Positions 1-9,125 of a stretch of 64,000 nucleotides of DNA are shown here, one piece after another (positions within the stretch are counted from its first letter, which is position 1; every line of letters begins with the position of its first letter). The notes below the pieces were generated by a model that saw nothing but the letters and a program-made list of their open reading frames with translations, did not search any database and was not told the origin of the DNA. Position numbers and translations under genes: made by a program. The stretch is from the NCBI RefSeq assembly GCF_003952505.1, contig NZ_CP034450.1, positions 4,774,001 through 4,838,000 of the forward strand, given 5' to 3'. The stretch comes from Mesorhizobium sp. M4B.F.Ca.ET.058.02.1.1 (lineage in GTDB: Bacteria > Pseudomonadota > Alphaproteobacteria > Rhizobiales > Rhizobiaceae).

Positions 1-3000
1 AAGACTCTCTCCGCCCTTCATTGGCTTTTGGAGAATGCCTCTGAGACCCTCTTGCTTCCGGTTACCAAAGCGGTTTCCGTTTCGAAAGACCCCATAACAC
101 TCATGAGTTGCGCGCTCAGCATGATGTTGGGTCGCTCCCCGGCGGAATGGGTCAAGAAGGCCGAGATGTTGCTCAGGTATGACGATATCCAAGCCCCTAT
201 CGTGACACTTTTCCTGGACGGTCTCAACGAACGACGAAAGAGCGATTGGACCGAGTTGCTGACGCGACTGCAAGACGAACCCTATCGCCAACGCGTTCGT
301 GTTCTTGCTACGTGTCGTCCCTATGCGTTCGAGCACGATTTCAATGAGTTTGTTGGACTAAGCCAGAAACCCCAAGTTATCCGTATAGGCCTCTTCACAG
401 ACCCGGAACTCGACCGAGGTCTTAAGAACCACAAAATTCGCCGATCCTCTTTGTCCGATGAAATGACGGAATTGCTACGCCGTCCGCGACTTTTCGACCT
501 AGCACTCCGATACCGTGAAGAGCTTGAAAAAGTGGGCGAGTTCACGCCAGCTCGCCTGTATTGGGAGGACTGGAAAGACCGCCTGGCACGAAACCGTGAC
601 ATCCTTGCGGAACCCGATTTCAAGGAAGCACTCCGGCAAGTTGCAAAGGCAATCGATAAGGCATCGCCGAATCCTTCGCGAATAGCGACGGCTGACCTAC
701 ATCACGCCGTCCGGAACGCAAACCCTTTTGCGGACAATCCAGAGCGCGTCTTGCAAACCCTTACGGAACTGGTTGACGGCGGGCTTGCCGAACGGTCCGG
801 GGAAGATACCCGTCTGACATTGTCATTCGCGGCATTTGCACTTGGCTGGGATCTCTGGCGCCGAGCGCTAGAACTGCCTGCGGATTGGACGATTGGACAG
901 ATTGTCAGTGAAGTTCGAAGCTGGATAGAGCCGTGGGGCGGGGCCTCATTCGATTGTGAAGTGCTTCGTGTTGCCAGTTGGGCCGCCGCATTGGCGGACG
1001 GTAGGAGAGCAGCCCAAGCCGCGATATTCGCCCTTTGGCTCGATAGGCCTAACCTTTCCGACGAACACGAAGACGACATGCTTGCTATTTCACGGCGCAT
1101 AAACACAGCTCTTGTGGATGTCGCCGAGTACGTCTGGTTCGCAGGCGACGCAGAGGCGTCCGAACGCCTTGCTTATATTATTAGACCCCTCACTGGTGCG
1201 AGCGAATTGAGGGTAGCACTGATTGAACGTGCTCGTCATTGGGCCGGCTTGGTCGGTCTAATGGAGTGGCCATTCTTGGGGCAAACAGACGACCGGTCTG
1301 CTTTGCGTGAAAAGCGACTTGAGCGACTGCGCAAACGCCTCGGCAATCGCTTGGTTTTGAATGAACCGTTCAAAGAGGCCGATGAAACTCTTACTATAGC
1401 AGATGGCGAAGAGCCTGATGGATCGCACGCCTTTGGCTACGCCGTCAGCGTTCTTGCTTTTCACAGACGTGATGACCTGATGCCTTTGATAAGGGCTTGG
1501 TCCATAGCCGGGTCTGTTCGGTACGGAGACCATGACGATAAATATATCGCAGCGCTGCTGCGCGGTGCCGAACCCTCCGAGATCACCCTAGTCGATCAAG
1601 CGTTGTCACAAGCGCAATCTTTCACCTTGGGCAATGACATTCTGATGGCGCATGCCGCAGGTTCACTTGGACGGGCAATTGGGACGCCTCAGGCCATGAC
1701 CGTCGTTGCACACGCCTTTGACAAATCTGGGCTTAGAGACGAACGACAAGAGTTAATCAAAACGATTTCAGTATGGGAAAGACCTGCAACCGTCGAGGAA
1801 GCCATTCAGAAGGTCGCCGACGAAACCGAAAAACCTCATGTTCGCTTGTCATCTGCGCGGGACTGGCTACTCCATCCTGAGATGAGACTACCGGAAAGGC
1901 TTGTTCGCGAGGCCACGGATTTTGCAAGAAATCTCGAGGTTACGGCAATCTATCAATCAAGGGGCCACACTTCCGAATCCCTTGCATTGGAGCATTGGAT
2001 GCCCGTTTTGGCCCGAGCAGCGCGCGATGATAGAGCAGCCATTACGCGCCGACTTTCGGGTCACGTCGCGGCCGGCCAAGTGTCGGCGGAAACAGCCTTG
2101 TTTGGTATCATCATGGAAATGTCGGTACTCGATGCAGCCGACCTTGTGCCGCTTGTGTCGATACCTGGGGACGATACGGATAGCGCGAATCTGCGAATGG
2201 CGGCCGAATTTTTGTTGGCAAAGGACGGCGACGAGCAGATTAGCCTGCTCCTGAACTTGGAACCGTCGCAAGTTATCTATCGTGATTTGGCGCTGACGTT
2301 CAGCCTGCCGAGTCCCACTGGGCTCGATGGATTAGCGAAAGCTATTCATGGCGGCCTCGAACGAAATCGGTTGCGAAGTGCGCTCTTTTTGGTGGCTGCC
2401 ACGGGTGTGGATTTGACCAATAGCCTGCGCACTGCATTGCTAGAGCGCCTGAGACAACCATCTCCGCATTGCCGAGCACCCGAACTGGAGATTTTAGCTA
2501 GATCCGATGCGCCTTCGGCCGCTGCCGAGTTGATAGCCTTGGATTGGACTGTGGGGAATGCCCGAGACGATGATGAAGCCTTCTGGGGAAGTTTAGTTCT
2601 CGCAAAGGCGTCAGTTTCCCTCAATGAGGTGGTTCGGCGTCTTCATCCTCGCCATCTTGTGCGCGCCGTCGAGAATACAAAGGATGGGCCAACGGTGATC
2701 AGTGCCATTTTGATCGCCAAACTGCGGTCAGTCTTGGACGCAGAAAAGCGACCATCGCCCGCGACGTCCATTTCCAATTTAGCAATTGACGACACTCAAC
2801 TGGAAACTCGAAGTGTCACGTTTCAGCACGGTCTCGATAAATCGGCTCTTACGCCAGCCGAACGATTTCGATTGGGCTTCGATGCCGATGCGCGCCAAAA
2901 AATCATTGACCAAGCAATTGAGGCTGTTCAGCGTTCGGATCAATCGACCCTTGCAAGCGGCAGGCGGCGTCCCGACTGGACCATTCCGAGCGCTGGCCTT

Positions 3001-3426
3001 GAAACGCTCTGGACCGCAGAGCCGACCGCCTTTGAGGCTATTTCGGATTTCCTCTCAGTTCAGTCTGCTGACAATCTGAATCAACTCGCTGTCCATGAAC
3101 CTGGTCTCCTATACCCCACGGTCTCCGTTGGACTCAGATGCGATCCAATTCGTTTTGCCTCGATTTGGCGTAACCTCCTGTCTACGAGACATCATACTGT
3201 ATATCGAACGAACCTCGGCTCGGACTGGCTTCTCACCATGCCTTTCGCGTGCACGAGCCCCGAGGGGTGGGCACTTCAGATTGAAGCGTTCGACTCCTGT
3301 GAAAACGACCGCGAGCTACTCGATTGCACCTTGCACGCAGAGGCTCCAGACCTCCAGCAGCGGTTGATCGGTTGGACTATTTCGGAGGCCCAATCACCCT
3401 CCATCTGGAGACGGGGCGGGCTATGA
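1..3426 (+). CDS. STAND/NACHT-type P-loop NTPase, 5' end cut by window
   Basis: Probable defence-type signal-transduction NTPase. The frame is open from base 1; the first codons read Lys-Thr-Leu, which fits the tail of a Walker A (GKT) whose glycine lies outside the window, so the real start is upstream. Counting from the first in-window start-like codon (TTG at 28), Walker B LFLDGLNE is at residues 61-68 and the sensor-1-like RVLATCRP at 91-98, both typical of NACHT/STAND ATPases. The remaining ~1000 residues look like an alpha-helical repeat or sensor region with no catalytic motif I can name; any effector domain would be N-terminal and off-window. The stop overlaps the ATG of the next gene (ATGA), so the two are probably translationally coupled. 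Family identity rests on motifs only. Confidence 0.7.
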   Translation, partial: KTLSALHWLLENASETLLLPVTKAVSVSKDPITLMSCALSMMLGRSPAEWVKKAEMLLRYDDIQAPIVTLFLDGLNERRKSDWTELLTRLQDEPYRQRVRVLATCRPYAFEHDFNEFVGLSQKPQVIRIGLFTDPELDRGLKNHKIRRSSLSDEMTELLRRPRLFDLALRYREELEKVGEFTPARLYWEDWKDRLARNRDILAEPDFKEALRQVAKAIDKASPNPSRIATADLHHAVRNANPFADNPERVLQTLTELVDGGLAERSGEDTRLTLSFAAFALGWDLWRRALELPADWTIGQIVSEVRSWIEPWGGASFDCEVLRVASWAAALADGRRAAQAAIFALWLDRPNLSDEHEDDMLAISRRINTALVDVAEYVWFAGDAEASERLAYIIRPLTGASELRVALIERARHWAGLVGLMEWPFLGQTDDRSALREKRLERLRKRLGNRLVLNEPFKEADETLTIADGEEPDGSHAFGYAVSVLAFHRRDDLMPLIRAWSIAGSVRYGDHDDKYIAALLRGAEPSEITLVDQALSQAQSFTLGNDILMAHAAGSLGRAIGTPQAMTVVAHAFDKSGLRDERQELIKTISVWERPATVEEAIQKVADETEKPHVRLSSARDWLLHPEMRLPERLVREATDFARNLEVTAIYQSRGHTSESLALEHWMPVLARAARDDRAAITRRLSGHVAAGQVSAETALFGIIMEMSVLDAADLVPLVSIPGDDTDSANLRMAAEFLLAKDGDEQISLLLNLEPSQVIYRDLALTFSLPSPTGLDGLAKAIHGGLERNRLRSALFLVAATGVDLTNSLRTALLERLRQPSPHCRAPELEILARSDAPSAAAELIALDWTVGNARDDDEAFWGSLVLAKASVSLNEVVRRLHPRHLVRAVENTKDGPTVISAILIAKLRSVLDAEKRPSPATSISNLAIDDTQLETRSVTFQHGLDKSALTPAERFRLGFDADARQKIIDQAIEAVQRSDQSTLASGRRRPDWTIPSAGLETLWTAEPTAFEAISDFLSVQSADNLNQLAVHEPGLLYPTVSVGLRCDPIRFASIWRNLLSTRHHTVYRTNLGSDWLLTMPFACTSPEGWALQIEAFDSCENDRELLDCTLHAEAPDLQQRLIGWTISEAQSPSIWRRGGL

Positions 3427-3818
3427 TTGTTCGGGGCTATCTGGGCCTTTCGTCGCCGCGCGTCGAAGACCTAGAGCGCCTGGACATACAGGCGTCTTGG
3501 CTCGGAAATGTCTGGCGCTATGCCGAAGGATGGAGGGAGCGCCGCCGCTCAATTATTCATTGGCTGGAGCAGTTCAGGTCAGCCAAAAATGGCATAGCCG
3601 CGTCAGCGGATTTCGAACTCCTCAAGAGCAGTGCTGACCGTCGCGTCTGGCGGATGCTTGATGGATGTAAACTGAACCATCATTCTCAGATCATGTTCGA
3701 GCGACAGCGCTCTGAACTTAAGCGAGCGATAGAGAAACGCGAAAAGGATATGGGGGAGAAATTCCTCGACCAAAAGCTTGTCGACAGCCTCTGGCCTCGC
3801 AATACGAAGCTGAATTGA
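3423..3818 (+). CDS. Small partner protein of the STAND NTPase (unknown function)
   Basis: A 131-residue protein starting at an ATG that overlaps the stop of the upstream NTPase (ATGA), which suggests translational coupling and joint function. An in-frame start at 3324 exists, but it would overlap the NTPase by 100 bp and is less likely. The sequence is rich in Arg, Lys and Glu, with a predicted helical, basic C-terminal half (about residues 90-120). There is no signal peptide or membrane segment. I recognise no domain. The position suggests an accessory or regulatory subunit of the NTPase, but this is inference from gene order. Confidence 0.55.
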   Translation: MIVRGYLGLSSPRVEDLERLDIQASWLGNVWRYAEGWRERRRSIIHWLEQFRSAKNGIAASADFELLKSSADRRVWRMLDGCKLNHHSQIMFERQRSELKRAIEKREKDMGEKFLDQKLVDSLWPRNTKLN

Positions 3819-3953
3819 GGCATCCGAACGCGGTTCAGATGAACCAAACGAACTCCGTTCGCGTGTTTCGCAAGATGTGTGCGGGCGCAATACGCTTTTT
3901 CCGCACCTTCTTGGCAAGGGGGTCGCTGCGCACCCCGTTGCATCCCGCGAGCC

Positions 3954-6900
3954 TCAAGGCCTTCGCGAAAGATCCAGAATGACCACGTCGATGACCCGGC
4001 GTAGATCGACCGGCATCTGTTCAACAATAGCGTCCTTTAGCTGTGCCGTCGTCGTTATGGATAAGTCTTTACGCCCCGCGATCTTCCCACCGGCCCCAAA
4101 CCATAGAACGAGATAGATGCCTTGATCCGCCGCATCGGGGTGCACGCTATAGCGGTCGTGAAGCTGCGCCGAGGCGGCTGAAAAGAGCTTTGAATGCCAC
4201 TGCCCTTTGACCTCGATGACGAGCAGCCGCCGTCGACCGTCAATCATCACTGATGCTGTGATGTCGCATCGGTTCGCATGCGCCATGTGATGTTCGACTG
4301 TGACGGAGAGGTTCAAGGCCGACATCCTCACCTGTAGCCGGTCCACGATCCGATCGCGCGAACTATTTTCATCGAGGTGCTCGCCGCCCGGATAGAACAT
4401 GTTGAGCGGGTCGGTCTCGGCGCCCTGAACCCATCGCTGGTATTCCGCCAGTTCTTCAACCAACAATGCACGCAAATCCTCCACGGTGGCGATCTTGCTA
4501 TGGTCGAGAAAATTGACGATGTCCTTTGCAGAGGGCGTTCGAAAATCCTGTAGCGCCTGTTTCCGGTGCGCCGCAGCCTTCATGCTGCGGGCATCCCTGT
4601 GGAAATCAGCAAAGCGATCATCGGACAAAAGCTTGTCCAGGACCGGGAGGCTCTGATCAGGAGAATCGCGTCCTATTAGGTGAATCACATCGCTCAGAAA
4701 GCGATAGGCCGTTTCGCCGGGCGGGTCGCCCGTACCCCACGAGCTGGGTAGAAAGACCTTGGGCCATACATCGACGTATGCGTCTAAGATTGCAAATACC
4801 TTCTTGGCCGAGAGCACAGGCCACCCCACCGCGTCATCCCGATAAAAACGGCCCGCTCGATGCTGCAAACGGGTTATCGTCTGCGGATCGGCCTTTAGCG
4901 CTTCCCAAACAGCTCCCGGCGGATCTTCTAGGAAGAATAGTGCCCGCAGGAACCAGAATTTTTGGTCGGACTTTTCGTCGTCGGTCGTAGCTTCACGCCC
5001 GGTCCACGCCGCACATTGTCGTTCGATTAAGTGCCGCAGTCTTGAGCGATCAGCATGCTCGGCACAGATGTCAAAGAGCGTATCTCTGGCCCCCTTGGGC
5101 ATTTCCGGAAACCGCTCCAGCCATTCCAACGCCAGTGTTTTTTGAAGAGGTTTGAATGCCTGTTTGTGACGAAGCCAGCCCACATCCGTAGGTGGGTCGC
5201 CCGGTTGGGTTAGCTGGGGTTCGATAAATTCTCGCGCATAGGCTTCGACATCCGAAAGATCCCCAAACAGCAGTCGATCGATCTCGGTTTCCAAAGCCTT
5301 GCCTTCTCCTTCCCCATATCCACCATACCCCCCCAAATCAGTCTTCACGGCGGCAAGGACTTTACGATCGATCCGCTCAAGAGTTCCTGACCCGCGAAAA
5401 TATGCGAGACCTGCGGCATGCAGGACCCGCGTGACCGCTTTCCGTTGTTGAGAAAGAGCAGATAGAGTCGGAACATGTTCGTCGAGCAAGGGGAAGCTGT
5501 TCAGAAGCGCTCTGTCAGCGCTGCGAACGTCATCGAATATCTCGCCCATCTTTTCGGGTTGGAGAAGGTAGTAGTCGGCAATCAGTCGGAGTGCACCCCA
5601 GTGCGCACCGGCCTCGATTCTTGGCAAATTTTCTCGAAAAAAGGCCAGCTTCGCTAGTTTGGTTTCATCTTCCTTGCGTTGCCATCTACGGTTTGATCTC
5701 GGCCAGCGATACCGATCCTTGTCTATCAATGAACGGGTTTCACGCTCACGCTTGGACCAGATTCTGAGCAGCTCTGATCGTTCGCGTCCCTGCCTGCGCA
5801 TCAAGGCGCGGAAATCGTCTGGACCTTTCTTTTCCGAATAAATGTTATGCATGGAATAAAACCCGCCCCACAATGCGGCATTGCCCGTTTCAAAGGCATG
5901 GTCGAGCAGGGCACGATAATCATGTAGGTTCATGTGCAACCCCGAATGACACTGGCTCATCGAGAGGCGCATCCGAACGTCCCATACGTCCTTGTCGTCG
6001 GCACAACCTGCGAAAGCGAGCCGATGTATCGCCTGCCGTAATTCGTCGTTCTCGGTCAGTGCCTGCACTGCGATGCTCTGATCTGACGATTTGGTGCGAT
6101 CAAACGTCAGAGATTTCGTCCATCCCCAAATTTCGTCTGACGCATGTGTTTTGGTCGACAGCTTGAAATATTGGTCAAGCAGTGAGCCTGCGATCTTGCT
6201 GACCTCGATACGACAATTGCATCGATGTTCGCGTGTTGCACCGCATGTGCAGGTGAGACCGCGGGTAAGCTCGTCGAGAAGCCATTCTGTGTCGGGCAGG
6301 TCGAACGTGCCGATAAACTGCCTCACGTAAAAACGAAGCTCCGGCGCCGCTTGATCGCGTGGTTTCCTGACCTTCCCTGTTGCGGCAATTCTTTGGAGCA
6401 AGGCGAGTACCTGCTCCCTTCCGATCACCTTCATACCCAATTCGGTGATGATATCAGTCGCGATACCCAACGATGCTGTATCGCCCATCGCAATCAGGGT
6501 TGTGACATCCGGCCCGCGATCGCGGTCCGGCAATTCTGTGAGAAGGTGCTGCGCACGAATACGAGATGACAACTCGTTGTCAGCGTCCAGCATGATGCAG
6601 CAAAGCTCTTCTCCGAGGTGCGGGATAGCATCGGGTGCTTGAAGAAGTTCGAGAAGAAGATCGCGCAACTCGGGCGCGACTTTGTCGCCAATCAGCTGCT
6701 CTTTCAGTTCATCGACCATATCGACGCTGAAGAGGCCGGCCACGCTAAATCGCCGCCAGGAGTCGCTGCGGCGGAAATACGGATCGATTTTTGAGAGCTC
6801 GCGCAGTCGTGTCATGAGAAGATGCTTGGAGGACGACGTAAGTTGCGACGGGTCGCCGTTGGCCAGCACCGCATAAGGGTCGACGTCGATACAGGCCCGT

Positions 6901-7940
6901 TGGATATGCTGACTTCCTACAGCCGCCATCCATCCGAGCATGCCCCGAAGCTCGTCGCGCACTACGCTGTTGGGCGCGATTACCGCGAGACACCGGCCAA
7001 GGGAAAGCGGATCGGCAGCATCGTCAATGCGTGTCGCAAGATAGCGTGCGGCACAATATTCCGAAACGATGCGATGCACCGGCTCGTGCCTCGCGGGTGT
7101 GGCTGATGGTTTGAAGAGCCGCGTGTCGAGCGTGGATTGCAACAATGACAGGTCAGCGGTGCTGACCGCCCGCAGATACGGGAAATCCATGTCGCCTGGC
7201 TGCTCTACAGAAGATAAGCCTGTCGATCCCGATAACAGCAGTTTTGCAAAGAGCTCTTCTCCGACGTGGATAATTGCATTAGAGGGCGGCCGTCCGCGCT
7301 GTTTTGGCGACGCGCTTCGCTCCGAGGTCAGCCTCTCGACCGCGTCAACGAAAATCCTGCTTTTTGTCACGAACTTCCGACCGCTCTGCACATACGCGTC
7401 GGAGAAGAGCTTGAGAAATTGCGGATTACCTGAAAGCGGCACGAGCTCGAAGCGAGCAGCTTCATTGAGGAACGCTGTGAAATCCTCTCCCGGAAGATAG
7501 GCTTCAAAAAGCAGCTTCTGTTCTGCTTCGGAAAACGGCAAAAGCCGTACCACGGCCGGCTCAGAGCCGAAGCACTGTTGCAAAAGCCGGGTTCGTGCCG
7601 GGTCCCATTCACTGGAGCGACAGGCCAGCACGACGGTACCCGCCTGCGACTCCTTTGCCTTGACGATAATCTGATCAATTGCAGATTGATCTATACGGGC
7701 CACTTCATCGAGAGCATCGATGACCAATGACGGAACCTCGGCTATCACCGATCGGTGACGGAAGCTGGTTGCTGTGCAGAATTCACCACCTAAATGGGCG
7801 GCCATGCTCGTCAGAAGATCGCTCTTGCCAGCACCTGGTTCTGCTAGCACAACAATGAGTGCCTCTTCGGCGAGCAAAGCCGCCTCTGAAATGATCCGGT
7901 CCCCGTGATAGAGCGATCGTGGAATATAATTCGAGTCCAT
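3954..7940 (-). CDS. NACHT-like NTPase with C-terminal PD-(D/E)XK nuclease domain
   Basis: A 1328-residue probable anti-invader effector. The N-terminal NTPase has Walker A EPGAGKS (residues 34-40), Walker B LVIDALDE (72-79), sensor-like LACRSSEW (105-112), a GNP turn (171-173) and the NACHT-type HEPVHRIVSEYCAARYL stretch (~285-301). A CxC-x7-CxC cysteine cluster (C564, C566, C574, C576) may bind zinc. A long helical region follows. The C-terminus has D1226, then VIEVKG with E1243 and K1245, then a hydrophobic strand IYLVLWF, matching the core of PD-(D/E)XK nucleases. Having the sensor in the middle and the nuclease at the C-terminus differs from the common Avs order, where effectors are N-terminal. 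It converges on the other NTPase operon with a 135-bp gap. Defence function is inferred. Confidence 0.72.
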   Translation of the reverse strand: MDSNYIPRSLYHGDRIISEAALLAEEALIVVLAEPGAGKSDLLTSMAAHLGGEFCTATSFRHRSVIAEVPSLVIDALDEVARIDQSAIDQIIVKAKESQAGTVVLACRSSEWDPARTRLLQQCFGSEPAVVRLLPFSEAEQKLLFEAYLPGEDFTAFLNEAARFELVPLSGNPQFLKLFSDAYVQSGRKFVTKSRIFVDAVERLTSERSASPKQRGRPPSNAIIHVGEELFAKLLLSGSTGLSSVEQPGDMDFPYLRAVSTADLSLLQSTLDTRLFKPSATPARHEPVHRIVSEYCAARYLATRIDDAADPLSLGRCLAVIAPNSVVRDELRGMLGWMAAVGSQHIQRACIDVDPYAVLANGDPSQLTSSSKHLLMTRLRELSKIDPYFRRSDSWRRFSVAGLFSVDMVDELKEQLIGDKVAPELRDLLLELLQAPDAIPHLGEELCCIMLDADNELSSRIRAQHLLTELPDRDRGPDVTTLIAMGDTASLGIATDIITELGMKVIGREQVLALLQRIAATGKVRKPRDQAAPELRFYVRQFIGTFDLPDTEWLLDELTRGLTCTCGATREHRCNCRIEVSKIAGSLLDQYFKLSTKTHASDEIWGWTKSLTFDRTKSSDQSIAVQALTENDELRQAIHRLAFAGCADDKDVWDVRMRLSMSQCHSGLHMNLHDYRALLDHAFETGNAALWGGFYSMHNIYSEKKGPDDFRALMRRQGRERSELLRIWSKRERETRSLIDKDRYRWPRSNRRWQRKEDETKLAKLAFFRENLPRIEAGAHWGALRLIADYYLLQPEKMGEIFDDVRSADRALLNSFPLLDEHVPTLSALSQQRKAVTRVLHAAGLAYFRGSGTLERIDRKVLAAVKTDLGGYGGYGEGEGKALETEIDRLLFGDLSDVEAYAREFIEPQLTQPGDPPTDVGWLRHKQAFKPLQKTLALEWLERFPEMPKGARDTLFDICAEHADRSRLRHLIERQCAAWTGREATTDDEKSDQKFWFLRALFFLEDPPGAVWEALKADPQTITRLQHRAGRFYRDDAVGWPVLSAKKVFAILDAYVDVWPKVFLPSSWGTGDPPGETAYRFLSDVIHLIGRDSPDQSLPVLDKLLSDDRFADFHRDARSMKAAAHRKQALQDFRTPSAKDIVNFLDHSKIATVEDLRALLVEELAEYQRWVQGAETDPLNMFYPGGEHLDENSSRDRIVDRLQVRMSALNLSVTVEHHMAHANRCDITASVMIDGRRRLLVIEVKGQWHSKLFSAASAQLHDRYSVHPDAADQGIYLVLWFGAGGKIAGRKDLSITTTAQLKDAIVEQMPVDLRRVIDVVILDLSRRP

Positions 7941-8140
7941 TCATGCAGCATAAGCGCCGCCAATGTCTCACCCAAGCTGCATTTTAAGTGGTGGAACGCA
8001 CGTAACTGGCGTGTGCCTGGATTCGTTCACTAGCTCCCGTCAACTCCATCGTGCTGACGCGTGGCGCCGGTCGGACAACCCGATTAATCCGCTGAGTCTC
8101 GCGTATTGAGCAAAGTGCTTGTTTGCAAATATCTAAATTT

Positions 8141-8230
8141 GCGGCGATCATCGCCGCACTTTGGAAAGACTGTAAATTCACTTTAAAAGTGATAGATTAT
8201 AAGAGCCACGAAATACGGCGATGAGCGCCG
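8141..8230. promoter_or_regulatory. Palindrome-rich intergenic region before the AbiEi-type gene
   Basis: The 313-bp gap between the leftward NTPase/nuclease gene (start 7940) and the rightward AbiEi-like ORF (start 8254) holds three inverted repeats. They are GCGGCGAT-C-ATCGCCGC at 8141-8157, TCACTTT-A-AAAGTGA at 8178-8192 and CGGCG-N5-CGCCG at 8216-8230. A TAGATTATAAG stretch between the last two could be a -10 region. AbiEi-type antitoxins are known to autorepress by binding inverted repeats at their promoter, so these are plausible operators. This is inference from position and symmetry. Confidence 0.4.
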
Positions 8231-8253
8231 CATCGTAAGTTTTTTTTAAACCT

Positions 8254-8529
8254 ATGCCAACGAACACCGACCGGAGACAATTGCTGCAAAACCTGGTGCC
8301 TGAGGGGCTACCGGTGACGAAGCGTTGGCTGTCCGAGCAGAATCCGGACTTCGATCGCCACGCGCTCGATAATCTAGTCAAAAGCAGGCAGCTCACGCCG
8401 CTCGCATTCGGTGTCTATATACGCCCCGGTACACATCTTACCTGGCAAGGCGTCGTCGCCGCTCTGCAGACCATATTCCGCACCGACCTAAAACGGGTTA
8501 ACCGCTCACACGCCCACCGGCCGATCTGA
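8254..8529 (+). pseudogene. AbiEi-type antitoxin, N-terminal fragment
   Basis: The first ~75 residues match the N-terminal winged-helix domain of AbiEi-family (type IV toxin-antitoxin) antitoxins: LLQNLVPEGLPVTKRWL, then LDNLVKSRQLTPLAFGVY, then RPGTHLTWQGVVAALQ. Full AbiEi proteins are about 200-280 residues, so this 91-residue ORF has lost its C-terminal domain. The last ~16 residues are unrelated and overlap an opposite-strand small gene. No AbiEii nucleotidyltransferase toxin follows. It is most simply a remnant of a degraded abortive-infection/TA locus; a free DNA-binding domain could still act on the palindromes upstream. Confidence 0.65.
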
Positions 8530-8667
8530 AGGGACGAACAGCCTCGCACGAACATAGGCGCTGATCGTCTGGCCGTTGGCAGCCGCCGCGAGTTGCGCGC
8601 GTTCTTCGCCCGTAAGGCGAAAGGATTGGCGCAGGCGCGTTCGACCGCCGCCTTGCAGACTTTTCAT
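8506..8667 (-). CDS. Small relaxosome/ribbon-helix-helix-like protein (53 aa)
   Basis: A 53-residue ORF from ATG at 8667. Its sequence RLRQSFRLTGEERAQL followed by a QTISAYVRARLF segment resembles the ribbon-helix-helix N-terminus of MobC-like mobilisation accessory proteins (pattern RLT-EER-L then LSAY-R-RLF). Such proteins bind oriT and help the relaxase. No relaxase gene is visible nearby, so it is probably an orphan remnant of a mobilisation module. It overlaps the 3' end of the broken AbiEi ORF by 24 bp on the opposite strand. The resemblance is by eye over about 35 residues. Confidence 0.45.
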   Translation of the reverse strand: MKSLQGGGRTRLRQSFRLTGEERAQLAAAANGQTISAYVRARLFVPSDRPVGV

Positions 8668-8699
8668 TGTTGGTCATGGGATTTGGGTGCGGCTCCCAG

Positions 8700-9018
8700 C
8701 GTCCTCGAAACTGTTGATTCACGCCACGGTTCGAGGTCGCTGCTGGAACGAAATTCTCCTTCCGGACGATAATCGTCCAAGCGATTCTGGCCGTTTTGTT
8801 CGCCATTTCTGTGGCGACCACGTTGGTTGGTTTGCGTTCCAAAAGCTGCGCTAGCCAAGCCGATGTGCCGGCGGGACGCGACCGCGCCAAATGCAGGCTC
8901 GATCGATTTCCGATCAAAAGGCGTCTCAAGTTTCCTCGCTGGCTAATTAAGCCCAGACGATCCTTCTCACCGCTCGAATGTTGTCGTGGAACGAGGCTAA
9001 GCCATGCAGCAAACTGAC
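8700..9018 (-). pseudogene. IS110-family transposase, C-terminal fragment
   Basis: On the minus strand the frame reads FAAWLSLVPRQHSSGEKDR, then about 60 residues on WLAQLLERKPTNVVATEMAN and KTARIAWTIIVRKENF. These are the conserved transposase_20 and C-terminal blocks of IS110-family DEDD transposases. The N-terminal catalytic half is missing. Upstream the sequence switches abruptly at ~9018 to an IS66 TnpB fragment, so two elements are joined by deletion or insertion. Non-functional remnant. Confidence 0.7.
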
Positions 9019-9113
9019 GCCCTGATCAGCGTGGCGTGGCCATCGAGCCCCTTGCGCAGGTCGGTGTGACCCAATGCTAGATGCACTTTCACGCCGGCCG
9101 GAACGATGATTAT
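9018..9113 (-). pseudogene. IS66-family TnpB, N-terminal fragment
   Basis: Reading leftwards, the start of an IS66 TnpB (Orf2) is visible: IIVPAGVKVHLALGHTD then LRKGLDGHATLIRA, the conserved opening of that family. It is cut after ~32 codons where IS110 sequence begins. It sits just downstream of an IS66 TnpA remnant in the expected gene order. Confidence 0.6.
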
Positions 9114-9125
9114 GAAGCCTTCTCC

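Noticed and set aside
4526..4990. Plus-strand frame inside the nuclease-NTPase gene
   Set aside because: Lies entirely within a long gene with coherent motifs on the other strand.
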